Notes: generated by a model not told the origin, from the sequence alone. Shown: positions 10,166 through 22,616, counted from the first letter of the stretch. The stretch: 64,000 nucleotides of DNA from Homarus americanus (GCF_018991925.1 NW_024748870.1:1122400-1186399); one strand, 5' to 3'. Made by a program: numbers and translations.

Positions 10166-11335
10166 GTGCACAAATTGTGGGATCTAGATACTATAGGAAT
10201 AAATCCTGAACAGCCAACACCCGAATATAAAATATCTTATGAGCATTACTTAGAAACATTTGAATGTAAAGTTGAGCAATACTGGGTGGGATTACCATGG
10301 AAGATAAATGCTCCTGAATTACCAACTAATCATTGTGCCGCCAAGGGACACGTTAAAACACTATTAAACAGGCTAAAAAAAAAAACCTTCCCTATTGACA
10401 AGATATGACAATATCATAAAGGATCAACTGGCTAATCACATTGTAGAGAGAGTCACTGAAAGTGATCATACTATTGGCCGTGAAGAGAGAATCACCCATT
10501 ACTCCAGTAAGAATAGTATTCAATTGTAGTAAAAAAAGTCAGTAAAGGAGATCCTAGTTTGCATGACTGCTTATGCAAAGGACCAAATCTGAATGGAAAT
10601 TGGGGGGATTTCCTATTAAAATTTAGAACGAAGAAATATGCCTATGTGGCGGATACATCTAAGGCATTCTTACGGATAAATCTTAAGGACTCTTTGGCCA
10701 GAAAACCCATTCAGTCCAGGAAGTCCCTTGATTACCTACCAGTTTAAATCTGTATTGTTTGGCTCGTGTTCAAGTCCTATCCTACTCTGTAGTACCCTTC
10801 AGCATCATTTCCATAATTAGAAGTGTCTAGAAATAGGGCAGAACTTCTATATGGATAATTTACAGGGGGTAGTAGAAACTGAGCGGGAGGCGTGACAGTA
10901 TATGACACGGCCAACCTAGAGTGCCCAAGAGCCAACATGCCGTTACAAAGCTGGAACACTAATTCTAAAGCTCTCCCAGGTGTTATCTCTAAAGAATACA
11001 CTAACTATGACATGCCTGTAAGCCAATCTGTTCTTGGAATGATTTGGGATGTAAAAACAGACATATTGAGCTTAAAACCACTCTGCTTCCCTGATTCTAG
11101 TTCCCTTACTGAGAGATCCTTATTGAGCCAAATATCCCTGTTGTTCGATCTTTTGGGTATAATGAGTCCCGGAACAATTAAAGGAAGAATTCTCATGCAG
11201 GAAGCTTGGCGGGAGAAAGTAAGTTGGGATACTCCACTAGAAATTAACTTTATCGAAGCTATCGAGGGGCTTTCCCTCAGTTATCACTCACCCCTCACGA
11301 TAGAAGGACGTCTGACATAAAAGCTTATTGTTGAT
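10166..11335 (+). pseudogene. BEL/Pao reverse transcriptase region, 3'-truncated
   Basis: Pieces in three frames follow Pao RT order. They are FECKVEQYWVGLPWK with LPTNHCAAKGH (10166-10408), the motif A region ADTSKAFLRINL (about 10640-10690), a motif C region reading YMDN (about 10848-10859) instead of YVDD, and the post-RT block VLGMIWDVKTD with SLLFDLLGIMSPG (10892-11320). RNase H and integrase are absent because the homology stops near 11335. The second catalytic aspartate is Asn and several stops are present, so it is inactive. Confidence 0.78.
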
Positions 11336-11442
11336 AAGTTCCGTCCATCACTAACTCTCACTGTGCATAGTTTATTCTTCTAAATAAATGGAGAAAAGAC
11401 CATTTGGGTTTTGCAAATATAACGCATAAGCTTTTGTGAATG

Positions 11443-12171
11443 TACACTCGCACCAAGAAGTATCGGTGCAGGGTGAGATCGACGACTTCTGAAACGATAC
11501 GTATACACTGTGATATGTCGGGAAGGTTGGTAAGTGTATCCTCATAACCCCCCCCCCCACTAGGTGTTGCCATATGGCTGACATTCAGTGTGTTTGTTTT
11601 CTCTTTTCGGATTGTTGCTTTGTGTCCACTGAATGATGAGCGAGGGTTCGGTCTCGGTGAACGTGGATATAAAACAGAGGCAATATGAAGCAGTAGAGAT
11701 CTACACATGCCAGACGACATGGAAACCTCAGAGGGAACACGAGGAGCTATTATTGTCGTTCATAACGAAGGGTTCGGTGTCACAGATATTAGCCGGCGGG
11801 TTGGTGTCCACAGGAACACCGCTGCACGATGGATTCGGCGATACCTCGAAACTGGTGCTACAGACGACAGGTCTGGGAGCGGCCGTCCACGCTGCACCAC
11901 CCCTCAGGACGACCTGGTTGAGTGGTTTATTTGGTAGCATAAATTAATGTGACAATATTCACAAGTATCACAAATAATTTTGTTAAGAGGGAGCTCCTCA
12001 TATTTCATACTGTCTATTTGTCACTTCCCGACCTTATTTATAATGGTTTGTTTCACTTGACCAGGGCTGCCAACATACGCCTGGAACAACTCGTCTTTCC
12101 CAATACCTATCTTCACTGGTCTCAAATTGTTCACACTTAAGTATGCACCGATACTTTTTGTTGCGAGTGTA
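11443..12171 (+). mobile_element. Tc1/mariner internal-deletion derivative with terminal inverted repeats
   Basis: TA at 11443-11444 and TA at 12170-12171 flank a 725-bp element. The 26-bp ends match as inverted repeats with two mismatches (11445-11470: CACTCGCACC...TATCGGTGCA; 12144-12169 is its complement). Inside, a frame at 11707-11937 encodes only the N-terminal paired-like HTH of a Tc1 transposase (VTDISRRVGVHRNTAARWIRR, then SGSGRPR). The catalytic DDE part is missing, so this copy cannot move itself. It lies between the truncated BEL/Pao end and the next CR1-like element. Confidence 0.85.
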
Positions 12172-12287
12172 CAGTGAAGTTACCTTCGAGCAGTGATTCC
12201 AGGTAACCTTCAAACTGATACAGACGCTACCTGACCGAGCTTGGAGAAGGACGTGCCCCTAAGTGCTCGTGTTAGTGACCAGAGGAA

Positions 12288-13245
12288 ATGGCCGTCGTGG
12301 ATCGTTGTGTTGTGGGGGAAGAGGGACGGAGTGTGAGGAACCTGGCTACTTTGTTAAGTCAGCTGGAGCAGTTGAGGAGAGAGATGGACGTGTTAAAGGG
12401 GGAGAACGAAGCCCTCAGGACTGAACTCCTTTAGGTAGGTGTCCTGCCTAGCAGGACACCTGCGAAGGAGGAACAGGCGTGGAGAGTGGTTGCTTCCAAG
12501 GGGACTAGGGTCAGATTCAGGAAAGCTGACCAGGGTGTGGGGTGCAGTAACCTCTACCAAGTGCTGGAGGAAGCTGGCGAGGAGGAGAAGGGACGAGGAG
12601 AAGAGGCAGGACGAGGAAGAGAAGAGGAAGGACGATGTGGTGCCAGGAGAGAAAAGGGCAGATGTTCGGACCCTACTCAGTGGTAAGGTCGTGGTAGTTG
12701 GGGACAACCAGGTGAGGTTCCTAGATAGGACTTTTTGTGCAAGAGATAGGAAACGTAGGACTAGGGTGTGTTTTCCTGGGGCTGGGATAGGACATATAGC
12801 TCAGAGGATAGATAGGGTTTTGTCAGGGGAGGGTACCAAACCAGTAGTGTGTCTTAGTGTGGGTTGTAACGACATAGGAAAGGTTAGGAGTGAGAAACTT
12901 TTCAAGAGGTATAAGGAGGCGCTGGGGAAGGTTAAAGATAGGGGAGGGATCCCGATAGTGAGTGGTGTCTTGCCTAGAAGGGGAGGTGGTCGTGAATGGC
13001 TCATCAGGGCAATTGCTATAAATTGCCGACTGGAAAAACATTGTGCAAGCAATGGTTGGGCATTCATTGATAACTGGCAACCATTCTATGGCAACGACTA
13101 CCTGTACAGTCGTGACGGAGTACACTTGTCTCGCGCGGGGGTAAAGACGTTGTCTGCATCCCTGGAGCGTGAAATTGTCACTACAAAGGAGGGGGGGGGA
13201 GGTGTTCGCCAGAGGAGAGAGATCAGGGTAAGAGGAAGACAATAA
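12288..13245 (+). pseudogene. CR1-like ORF1 (second element): coiled coil plus SGNH/esterase domain
   Basis: An ATG at 12288 encodes a leucine-rich coiled coil (LSQLEQLRREMDVLKGENEALRTELL) that stops near 12432. The esterase part continues in another frame (12439-13245, 268 residues), so one frameshift separates the two halves. The domain has GDNQ in place of block I GDSQ (the nucleophile serine is Asn), GCND in place of GGND, and an intact block V DGVHLS (about 13115-13135). Basic Arg/Lys-rich stretches precede and follow the domain, consistent with RNA binding. ORF2 follows downstream. It is homologous to the minus-strand ORF1 at 2688-3475. Confidence 0.82.
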
Positions 13246-13339
13246 ATAACCAGGTCCTGGGGAGTAAAATTGGTTACTCAGGACAAGGGGTAAAGAGGAC
13301 CAGGGAAGGGTAGGTTTAAATGTATATTGTACAAACAGT

Positions 13340-15530
13340 AGGAGCGTTAGACGTCATAACAATCACCGAAACTTGGATGAATCTGGCGAGCAAGAACTTT
13401 TTATCAGAGTACCACTTAGAAGGTACAACCATTTTCACAAGGACATGGAAGGTAGGAAGGGTGGAGGGGTCGCACTCTTCGTCAGGGATACATTAAAATG
13501 TTGTATTAATAATTCAATAAAGGGTGAAATTGGAACTGAGAAATTGAGGAAGGAAGAGAAAAACTAATTATGGGAGTGATTTACAGGCCCCCAAGTCTTG
13601 GGAAAGAAGCAGCTCAGCCCATTTGACAGGAAATGAGTAGGGCAGCAAAATACAACAACCTGTGCATCATGGGGGATTTCAACTTCAGAAATATTGACTG
13701 GGACAACAATGTAGGTGACTTTGAATTTTAAGACCTTCTAGATGGAGTACAGGATAACTTTTTAAAACAACTAATTACAGAACCTACTAGAGGTAACAAT
13801 ATATTAGACCTAGTATTAACAAATACAGAAAATACTATCAGAGATATCACAATAGGGGAAGAACTCGGAACAGTGATCACAGAGAAATCAGGTTCACCCT
13901 AAATTTGGAAACGAAAAACAATGACAATATTGTCAGAGTCCCAAACTTTCGATTGGCGGATTATCAAAGGTTAGGAAGGTACCTAGGTGAGAACGCCTGG
14001 GAACAGTCAGGTCAGTCCCCAGTAGGAATGGGTGATGTCAGAGGTGACACAATGATTGATCATGATTATAATATATTCACTCGTATACTACGTAAAGCAC
14101 AAGAACAAAATGTACCATACAGTAAAATTAGGTCAAATAAAAATGAGCCAAGGTGGATGACTAGAAAACTTAAACATGACTTAGGGATAAGGAAAGGAAT
14201 TCATAAGAAATTAAAGGGAATTTTAAGAAAAATGTAAGGAAGGCAGAGGGGGACTACGTAATTAGGATAGCAAGAGAATCCAAGACGAATCCCAAGGGAT
14301 TTTTCCAGGTATATAGGACAAAGGTCAAGGACAAAGTTGGGCCTGTAAAGTCAGGCAGGGGGGGAAGTGATCGATGACAGGGAGAAATATGCAAAGCATT
14401 AAACAGCTACTTTTTATCAGTTTTCACAGAAGAAATTCATGAGGAAATTCCAGAGGTGGAACCAATATTTAAGGGAAATGAAGAAGAGAAATTAAAGAAT
14501 ATCACTATCAGAAAAGAGGATGTTCTTAAGAAGGTAACTAAATTAAAGAAGACAAAATCCCCAGGGCCGTATGAAATTTTCCCTCGAGTTTTGAAAGAGT
14601 TTAAGGAACAGATTAGCAGACCCCCTCAAATTTATTTACAAAATCATTAGACACGGGAGTTGTGCCAGACTTGTGGAAACAGGCAAATGTAGTACCCATA
14701 TTCAAAAATGGAGACAGAGCATCAGCGTCAAATTACCGGCCGATTAGTTTGACGTCATTAGTGGGAAAATTTCTTGAATCAATTATAGCAAATAGCATTC
14801 GATCGCATTTAGAGAAAAGCAAAATAATCTATGACTCTCATCATGGGTTTACAAAATGAAAAATCTTGTCTAACAAATCGGCTGACGTTTTTTAGAAAAG
14901 TCTTCGATGTAGTAGAGAATGACGAAATTTACGATGTTATTTACTTAGACTTTGGCAAAGCGTTTGACAGAGTACCGCATCAGAAGCTTCTGAGAAAAGT
15001 TAAGGCTCATGGTATCGAGGGGAAAGTTTTAAATTGGATAAAATTATGGCTCACCGATAGAACACAGAGGGTCAGCGTAGATGGTGTTAAATCCGAGTGG
15101 GGCTGTGTAACCAGTGGGGTTCCCCAGGGGTCAGTACTAGGCCCACTCTTGTTCATAATCTACATAAACGATCTAGATACTGGGATCAGCAGTGCCATAA
15201 GCAAGTTTTCGGATGACACCAAAATAGGGCGGCAGATTAATTCAGGGCAGGATGCATATGCACTACAGAAGGATTTAAATAAACTGCAGGAGTGGTCAGA
15301 AAAATGGCAAATTAAATTCAACACCAGCAAGTGCAGCGTACTTAATATTGGAATAACAAATACTGTTAATGTATACAGCCTTAACATCAACAACCTAGAG
15401 AAGTCGACTTAGGGGGTACTTGTAAGCCCGGACCTACGGCCTAGAAAACAGTGCGTTAATGTTGGAAATAAGGCAAACAGAGTAAGTGTAAGTAATAAGA
15501 GTGCAGAGGTCATAATGCAACTATGTCTCA
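13340..15530 (+). pseudogene. CR1-like ORF2 (endonuclease-reverse transcriptase), second element, broken and 3'-truncated
   Basis: The endonuclease is read across frames: TITETWMN near 13360, a VALFVRDTLKCCIN segment (13373-13567), GVIYRPPS near 13570, IMGDFNFRNIDWDN near 13668-13710 and an ILDLVLTN segment near 13800. RT pieces follow: KSPGPYEI (14556-14580), NYRPISLTSLVGKFLE (about 14730), YLDFGKAFDRVP (about 14945-14980), SGVPQGSVLGPLLF (about 15112-15155) and KFSDDTKIG (about 15200-15230). The catalytic FADD reads FSDD, so both Asp are kept. Homology stops at about 15530, before the C-terminal LDYAVQFW segment seen in the other copy. There are multiple stops and frameshifts, so it is a pseudogene. 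Confidence 0.88.
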
Positions 15531-15844
15531 CGTTTTGGGGTCTAGGGTTTGACCAACGAGAACAAATATAACTTGCTTCTGGTAGATGTTGGCTGAACGA
15601 AAGTTCAAGATGTTGTCTCAACGGTAGAAGGCGATAGACTGTCCCTCAGGCAGTCACACAGCTGCTACCAGCTCAATCTAGCTTAGTAAGCTATCCTGAG
15701 TTGTACACAGTTTCTTCACTCAAAATGTGGCCGGCACGTGGCGATAATACTCGGCATTGATTATAATACTAGCCAGTTTTACTGTTATTCAGGTGCTGGT
15801 TAAGGTGACCCACAAGAGCCTACTGGATGAAAATAGAACAGTAA
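15531..15844. other. Unassigned spacer after CR1-like element
   Basis: No convincing frame, repeat or RNA signal seen. A polypyrimidine stretch followed by TTCAG near 15790 could be a splice acceptor for the frame that follows, but nothing supports transcription. Confidence 0.4.
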
Positions 15845-16204
15845 ATGTGTAAGGAATGGAAATATGAGGACGACAACTTTGCATTCACTGTTAAAGGTGG
15901 AAATCCTCTGTATCTTATGCCCCAATGCTCCATACATAGGGACGATAGTCTTACATACACAGGCCAACTGGAAGTTAAACTGAATTACACAAACTCTGGC
16001 CTCGTAGGAGAGCTGGAACTTGTTGGCCTGATTCAGGATAGCCAAGCCATCCTGACATCTAGGATGTCAGTACCTTATCTGCCAGAAAAACTAGGAAAGG
16101 CGTGGCAAGATATTGCCACCTTGTTCAATGCAAGCAACCCTGGGCTGGGAGCACATAAACCGCAAGTATGTATGAAATATACACTTTGTAGGATATGGGA
16201 TTAG
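15845..16204 (+). CDS. Unrecognised 119-residue open frame
   Basis: The frame has balanced, protein-like composition (MCKEWKYEDDNFAFTV at the start, alternating beta-like segments such as YTGQLEVKLNYTN, and a C-terminal helix). There are no low-complexity runs or transposon motifs, unlike most frames here. I recognise no family. It could be a host exon fragment or a chance frame. A possible splice acceptor lies near 15790, but the frame just upstream is closed by a stop. Confidence 0.2.
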   Translation: MCKEWKYEDDNFAFTVKGGNPLYLMPQCSIHRDDSLTYTGQLEVKLNYTNSGLVGELELVGLIQDSQAILTSRMSVPYLPEKLGKAWQDIATLFNASNPGLGAHKPQVCMKYTLCRIWD

Positions 16205-16851
16205 AATGTGTTGGCAGAAGGAGTCTGATTGAGCGATGAGCAAGGATAACAACCCCCCCATTTTATTTCGCAGTCAAATGACTAACCATCACCCTACTTT
16301 TGAAGTAAAATTATCGTTTCGGTCATCCACGTATTTGAAAGTAGAAAAGACAATTTCAACCTAACCTAACCTAAACTTAAAATCCGAAAATTCGCTGTAT
16401 CAACGAAACGATAATCCCACTTTTTGAGATATGTAATTCTTTTCGAATGATGGCTGTCCCTTTCTTTCGATCCACACCATTAACGTCTTGCTTGTAACTC
16501 CACCACATCTGTCTTTTTTATGAGACTATCTCTAACTATATCGCTTAATAAATGTTTTTGAAGTTAAATAATTGACTTCTTAACACCAAACTTCTTTATA
16601 AATGTGTATGTGTGATATCACATTGAGGGAGAGCGGAAGGCCTCCTCAGTTATCAGGCGGCTCAAGGCCACGACACACACACGTGCACCTCATTCTCCAC
16701 CGACCAACACACACCCATGTTCTTTACTTTTTTCTTATTTTATAGTTTCATATTATATTATCTTTATTTCTAAACCACATTAAAGCATTTCAATGATTTT
16801 CTACAACTTTTATAATATTAATACTCCAGAAATGGTTGTGAAACGTGGTAC

Positions 16852-16891
<40 letters not shown>

Positions 16892-17329
16892 AGAGAGTAT
16901 GTCTACTGTTCTGTATGTGACGACATTGGACACTGCTGGGGTGGGGAGTCAGCCACTCCAGACATTTTAACTTTCCACAAGAACACCCAGTGTCTTCGTA
17001 AGTCTTAGTTTATAGTTTTATATTATATTATCTTTATCTCTAACCAACATTAGAGTATTGCAAAGATTTTTCCACAACTTCTATGGCATTACTGTTGACT
17101 TTTAGTAGTTGTGGAACATATCCTAATTTTTCCCATAAGATTAAGTTTTCATTATATGTGGATTCCCATTATGCTCTGCTGTCCAGAATGCAACCATCGC
17201 ATATAGCAAGGGTCAGGTGTACAGCACTCAAAAAATGGATATTGTTATGCTGTCTCTTAATTTACTTTAATATCCAGGTTCTAGGCGTAACCCAAAAAAA
17301 AGTGAAGTAAATCAAAAGGGGATAAAAAT
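16205..17329. other. AT-rich intergenic DNA with one GT microsatellite
   Basis: No gene recognised. It contains AACCTAACCTAACC at about 16360-16375 and a (GT)n run at 16856-16889. The paired phrases TATTATATTATCTTTAT at about 16750 and 17022 mark a diverged local duplication of roughly 270 bp. Confidence 0.6.
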
Positions 17330-18003
17330 AATTAAAGTAAACCTTTAAGAATTTAATTAAATTAAATACTAACACAATAAAAAGCCTCGTAGGCTGTCAA
17401 CAAATTGATTCACTATCGAAACTTTTAAGACGCAAATGATACTGAAACATCGAAACATCAAAAATTACATTAACACTGCATAAACATACAAAAAAACTAA
17501 AACTGAAATTAACTATAGTGAAACAACACTGAATTACTTAAATATAACTTAGCAAGCACTGATGGACACACAAGACATGAATAGGTTCTCAGATAAACCA
17601 CATTGGTGGTGACAGGAACAACAAAAATAAAATAAAGTATAAGTAACAGGTGACGGGTGTCACTCAAAAGAACGTGAACTGAATGACAAGAGGACTGGAC
17701 TGAACTCCGTCTGCTGGTGGGGTACTATATATAGGGTCGGTTCCAGCCAGTGTGACACTCCTGTGAGACATGGATCGTTTAACAATGCAGATGGTCGTAA
17801 AAGAAACAAAGAATGCTGGTTACAATACTAAATGAAGAAATAAGATGGGCTTGAACAAATAATAACAGTTAAAACCTTAACAGCACAGGGTAAGGTGACT
17901 AGAATATATAATTGTACATATAACACATCATTACAGGAATAATATGGAACAACATGGAAGCATGATATAAAAAATAATAGAAAAATACGACATGGTCGTA
18001 ACA
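17330..18003 (-). repeat. Candidate 3' LTR of minus-strand Ty3/Gypsy element
   Basis: On the minus strand a polypurine tract ATGGGGGAAG (about 18013-18004) is followed at once by TGTTACGACC, a standard internal-region/LTR junction. Within the LTR the minus strand carries CCCTATATATAGTACCCC (about 17740-17723), a plausible TATA box. The far end was not fixed and no 5' LTR was found. Confidence 0.5.
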
Positions 18004-18058
18004 CTTCCCCCATAAAATAAAATTTTTGCTTGCACAAATTTTGATATGACAAAAGTGT

Positions 18059-19300
18059 TCATTCTGTGGGTCTAGATGACAGATCAGCCAACACATTGTC
18101 TGAACCCTAACATGTGTAACATGAAAATTATAGTTCTGAAGGAACAAACTCCAGCAAATTAATCTCTGGGTTTTAACTTGAATGTTTTGAGAAACTGTAA
18201 TGGTTTGTGATCTGTATAAATTACAATAGGCCTACTTGGTAATAAATAATAACTGAAATGTTGCAAAGCTAGGATAATTAACAGCAATTCTTTTTCCACT
18301 GTTGCATAGCGGGTTTGAGCTGGATTGAATTTTTTACTATAAAATGCCACTGGGTGGTCTACACTATCATCATCCTCTTGCAACAGAGCAGAACCTGCAG
18401 CAAGACCACTAGCATCACAGGCTAGCTTAAAAGGCTTAGAAAAATTAGGGGCTCTCAAAATAAGGTATGAGCATAATACATTTTTCATGCTTTGCAAAGA
18501 ATCCTGACACCTTGAAGTCGAACAAAAATTATTACCCTTCTTCAACAAATCAGTAAGGGGTAGTGCCAACTCGGCAAAATTACAAATATATCTCCGGTAT
18601 TAACCCACACAACCCAAAAATCTGCGGACTTGTCGTTTGTTACATAGAACATGAAACTGAGAAATAGTGTCACACCTTGCAGTGGGAGGAGCAAGTTCCC
18701 CCAACCCAATTATATGTCCCAGATACAAAAGTTGAGCACATAAATTCTGACTTAGCAAAGTTTATAACAAGTCCTACATTTTCTAACTCAGTGAAGAGAG
18801 CATCTAGCTGACATAAATGGTCTGACCAAGTGTCAGAAAAAATTACATCTAAATATACTACACAACCAGGCAAATTGGCCGTGACTTGTAACATCAGCCT
18901 TTGAAAAGTGGCAGGGGCATTGCAAAGCCCGAAAGGCATAACATTAAATTTATAGGTCTTACCTAACGTCACAAGACTGGAGAGGTCTTTAGCACGACGG
19001 GTCAATGGTACTTGCCAAAACCCTCGACCGTGTCTTAGAGAACTTGGCGTTTCCCGATTGGCTTCACGTGTTTGATCGTCGACTGTAACTGTTACCGAGT
19101 AGAGAGCCATCGCCTTGCTGGTGACGGCGTTGACCTTATGATCGATGCAGAATCGAAAGTGCTGGAAATCCTTCTTCGGTGTTACTAAAGTGACTGAAGT
19201 GAGCACCACTCGCTGGTCGCTGGTTCAATGATGCCGCCGGACTCATGTTTAAGCTATCTCGCTGTACTCCACCTGGCTCCGGATGGATATAATGCAGGGG
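18059..19300 (-). pseudogene. Ty3/Gypsy reverse transcriptase and RNase H, integrase missing
   Basis: The minus strand shows RT segments: a GIIEPATSEW lead-in (about 19250), GFWQVPLTRRAKDL (about 19020), VMPFGLCNAPATFQRLM (about 18940-18890) and the motif C region VVYLDVIFSDTW (about 18875-18840). RNase H follows with a LACDASGLAAGSALLQ segment (about 18420) and IYTDHKPLQFLKTF (about 18220-18180), ending with DNVLADLSSRPTE and a stop at 18059. The polypurine tract comes only about 45 bp later, so the entire integrase is deleted. Motif C has lost one catalytic Asp (YLDD to YLDV). It is an inactive remnant. Confidence 0.87.
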
Positions 19301-21799
19301 CTGCGCTTGATGAAACCTTCGAACCAACATCAAAATATGCTGCGGCAGGCAGAGGTAGTACAGCTGAGCCTGTCTTGGAAGACAAAGAGGATGTTGTTGG
19401 ATGGCGGCCAGCAAGTCGAAACTCTCACGTGTTCCGGTAGATGCGCTCTCCTGCAACTCTCTGAGTTGGACTGCAACCCTGACTGATGACAGGGCGAGTG
19501 GACTGCCCTTCCTCTTTCTCACCGACCAGAAAGTGTCGCAGCACACGGGAACTGGTCATCAGCAACAGATGGGGATGCGCGGGCTTGTTAGTACCCAGCT
19601 TGATAGTGTTGAAGCAGGGACCCCGCCAGCCACCTTTTAGTCAGCTCTATCGAGGTGAAGCTAATATAATTTGTGAACACCTTCCTTCACCCACTCTACA
19701 TGGCCCACTAGACTTTGCATGGAGCGGCTGTCCATGTCTCAACAAGAGAATAAGAACTTTATCTCCTATATCTGGAACTTGTGTCTGGCACTTGTTGTCG
19801 TACCATGTCGTGGTCTTGGACTGCGACTGCTATGCCGTCGTCTGGCAAAACCAACATCTTAGAAGCTGCTCTCTAACATCTACCTAAACTTAATACACTA
19901 ATGCTCTTCCTGCTACCTAACAATCTATCTCTAACTATGTGCAAGGACCTCTTACTTGGGCAGGGGTGAAGGTGAAACCTGTGGTTTCATTCAGGGCATC
20001 GAAGAACAAAAAAATAGGTAAATCTATCCAAGAAGACTCATGCTGCAAAGCATGCTTGCTTAAAAAGAAAATGGTTTTAAAAGTTTGAGAGTGGCAAGAT
20101 AATTTCTATTGCACCTGAGTCTGGGGGCGTGGGGAAGATACAATGAACTATTTAAAATCTACTGAGGGCTTCGCCAGAAAAGAATTACCACCTAAAATAT
20201 GAAGCTTTTTCCATCCGTTGAACACAATGCAGCAACCCAAAGTGGCCTAAACAGGTCAAGCAAGCATTGAAGAACTCAGCAGTAACGTTCCTAAGTACGG
20301 CATGCAGAGTACCTACTGGAGAGTATCAATGACTGTAAATATGTACAAACCACTACAGTTTAGGCGGAAAGGCTATAATATCACACTGCACTGTTGTAAG
20401 GGTTCCGGGTACGTGAGGTACTCTTACAAGTGGAAAAACCTGATTGACTTACTGTTTGACAAAATGGCGAGTGCCCCACAATATTTAGTAACATCTCCTC
20501 ATACCTGGCCAATAGAACTTTCTAGCCAGCCTGTTGGGCATCTTTCGGACACCTTGATGTGAAAGCATTTAAATCATGGGCCAGAGCTAAAACATGTCTC
20601 TGGCAGTGTGTGGGAGAACTATTTGGTGACAGACGCCCAGTCGCGTCAATCCTCCTGGCCGCAATGAGTGAGACAGCGGCGGCACCAAAGCTACCATCCT
20701 TGACTGATTCATATCTCGTGGTGGGGAGCTGAATCATTGGCAGAATCGGACACCTGGTTAAACAAAGAGCCGTAATGAGCGTCTTGCTCTTGCGCAGCTG
20801 TTAAAGTAACTCTCCCAGTCACAGCATTAACTGCTTTGAAGAAATATCTTGAGAAGCAATTGGGTTCGCAAAAAGTCCTTCCAAGGAAAGTGAATCATCT
20901 ACATCAGGAGTTACGTACCAGTCATTATTCATGACGCCAAGACGAGTCTGGCACACAAAAGGCTTACGGGGCTATCATCTTCAAGTTGTTGCAGCTCTAC
21001 TTGCTGTGATCTCTGGTCTTTCCGCAGCACAGGAGGGTGGGTTGCATTCCCCATTTGACCTCCCGCCAAATCGTTACCGATATGAGAGTCCACTCCAGCA
21101 ACAGGCGGCGCTCGTGCTGCAAGCTACGTTAGCTATCGCCAGAAAGACAAAGAAGACTTGGCGTACTGAAACCAAAAGGAGCTACACCGACTTAAAGGGG
21201 CCCAAAAAGACGTATTTGTCAGTCTTCCTCGCCATATTTCTTTATCCTCTTTGGTAGGGATTTGGAGACGCCCGAGTCTCTCCAAAATAGTGACTGGTGT
21301 TCGACACCTTCTACCGTGCCTTGACAAAGACCAAAAGAAAGGTACATAACGTCTGGGTCCTTCGCAAAACTCTCCTGGGAAAAAGATCAAAAGTCTCGTG
21401 AGGCGAAACCGAAACTTCACTCTTGTGCTTCACCTTTTGGCAGAAACCAACGCTATTGGCATGCTGTCAGCCTTGCTCAAACCAACTCTCCGACTGTGGT
21501 GACGTATTAGCCTTCTCAGTAACGATCGCAAGCTGGTTTGCCTTGCGTATTTAGCTGCAACCTTGTCCAGCAAAACTCTGCCTTACTTATTACTGGCTTT
21601 CCACAGAAACTTCTAAGTGTATATGAAAATTTGGACGTCCCATTAGGTAGCCGAACGCATCCAGCTCTCTCACAAAACTATTATGCACAAAATTACCTTG
21701 TTAGTATTCCTTGTCTCGCTCTGCGGAGAGGGATTAAAATCCTTGCCCAGACCTGTGGGGCGCAACATCGTTGTTATTCCATGTCTCGAAAACAAATCC
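19301..21799 (-). pseudogene. Degenerate Gypsy interior between gag and RT
   Basis: Frames on both strands are short. The minus strand just upstream of RT keeps scraps of the linker leading into the GIIEP motif, and the rest presumably held protease. I cannot place a protease DTG/DSG motif with confidence. Boundaries are set by the recognised gag and RT blocks. Confidence 0.35.
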
Positions 21800-22616
21800 A
21801 TTAGCATGCTTCAATAGAACTAGGAGCCCTCTATTTCTTGACATGCACCCAACCTCTTCTAGGTGGAGTGAGTTCTCAATTCTCTGTGAACTCATTATAA
21901 TCAGGAGTCAAACTCACTCACTTCCTTGGAGTGTAACACACTTTGAGAGGCCCTCTTTTTACTCCTATAAATTCAAGGTGGGTGCTCTGCATTTACGGAG
22001 AGTCACAGCGTCTGCTTTGCTTGGGAACAGGGCATAATCTTCAAAACTTTCTCCTTAACACATAAATAATCATTAATGCATGTCTGTAAAGACGAAAAAA
22101 TACCAAGAGCCGCCACATAGAAACGCTTATTTAAAACCAATGGGCCTGGCTCTATAGGCCACTTTAAACTTGTAGCAAGTCTCTCGAAAGCAATGAAAAA
22201 CTCATCAACTGTTTTTTCCTCAAAAACGTGGACGACCAGCCTATAGCACCACGTGATGGAGTCAAAATAGGAAAAAACTAGATCTGGGGTGAGGCCATCG
22301 GTCTTAGAAAGGGTTACTCTGACCAGCTGTACGCAGTGGCAAGTTTTCTGAATCTGCTTCTTTCACTTTAACCGGCTCGCTTTAGCCTCAACTTCCGCCT
22401 GACGTATCCCAACTCTTTTCGCTATGACCCAGCTTCTTTCATTTTCAGCACAACTTGATGCCTTACAGCTTCTTTCAATTTTATTTTTGATTCGAGGCGT
22501 AATTCATCATTCACTGAACGTGACTCAGCTACGTTAACTTGACTAGCTTCACCGTAGTCTTCTCTTAAACCAACATCAACATATCTCCAAACAGCAGACT
22601 TCTTACCGTTAAACAA
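21800..22616 (-). pseudogene. Ty3/Gypsy gag remnant
   Basis: The minus strand starts with a charged helix (a frame from 22616 containing LRLESKIKLKEAVRHQVVLK). After frame changes it reads TVDEFFIAFERLATSLKWP (about 22215-22160) and LCVKEKVLKIMPCSQAK (about 22070-22020). This pattern matches the capsid of Gypsy elements whose gag resembles SCAN domains. It is collinear with the RT/RNase H at 18059-19300 on the same strand, suggesting one decayed element from about 22.6 to 17.3 kb. Confidence 0.55.

Noticed and set aside
17083..17310. 75-codon frame before the candidate LTR
   Set aside because: No recognisable domain, AT-rich context, typical chance length.
19136..19887. Frames of 67-136 codons on both strands between Gypsy gag and RT
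   Set aside because: Shadow frames; the homologous RT lead-in runs through another frame of the minus strand.
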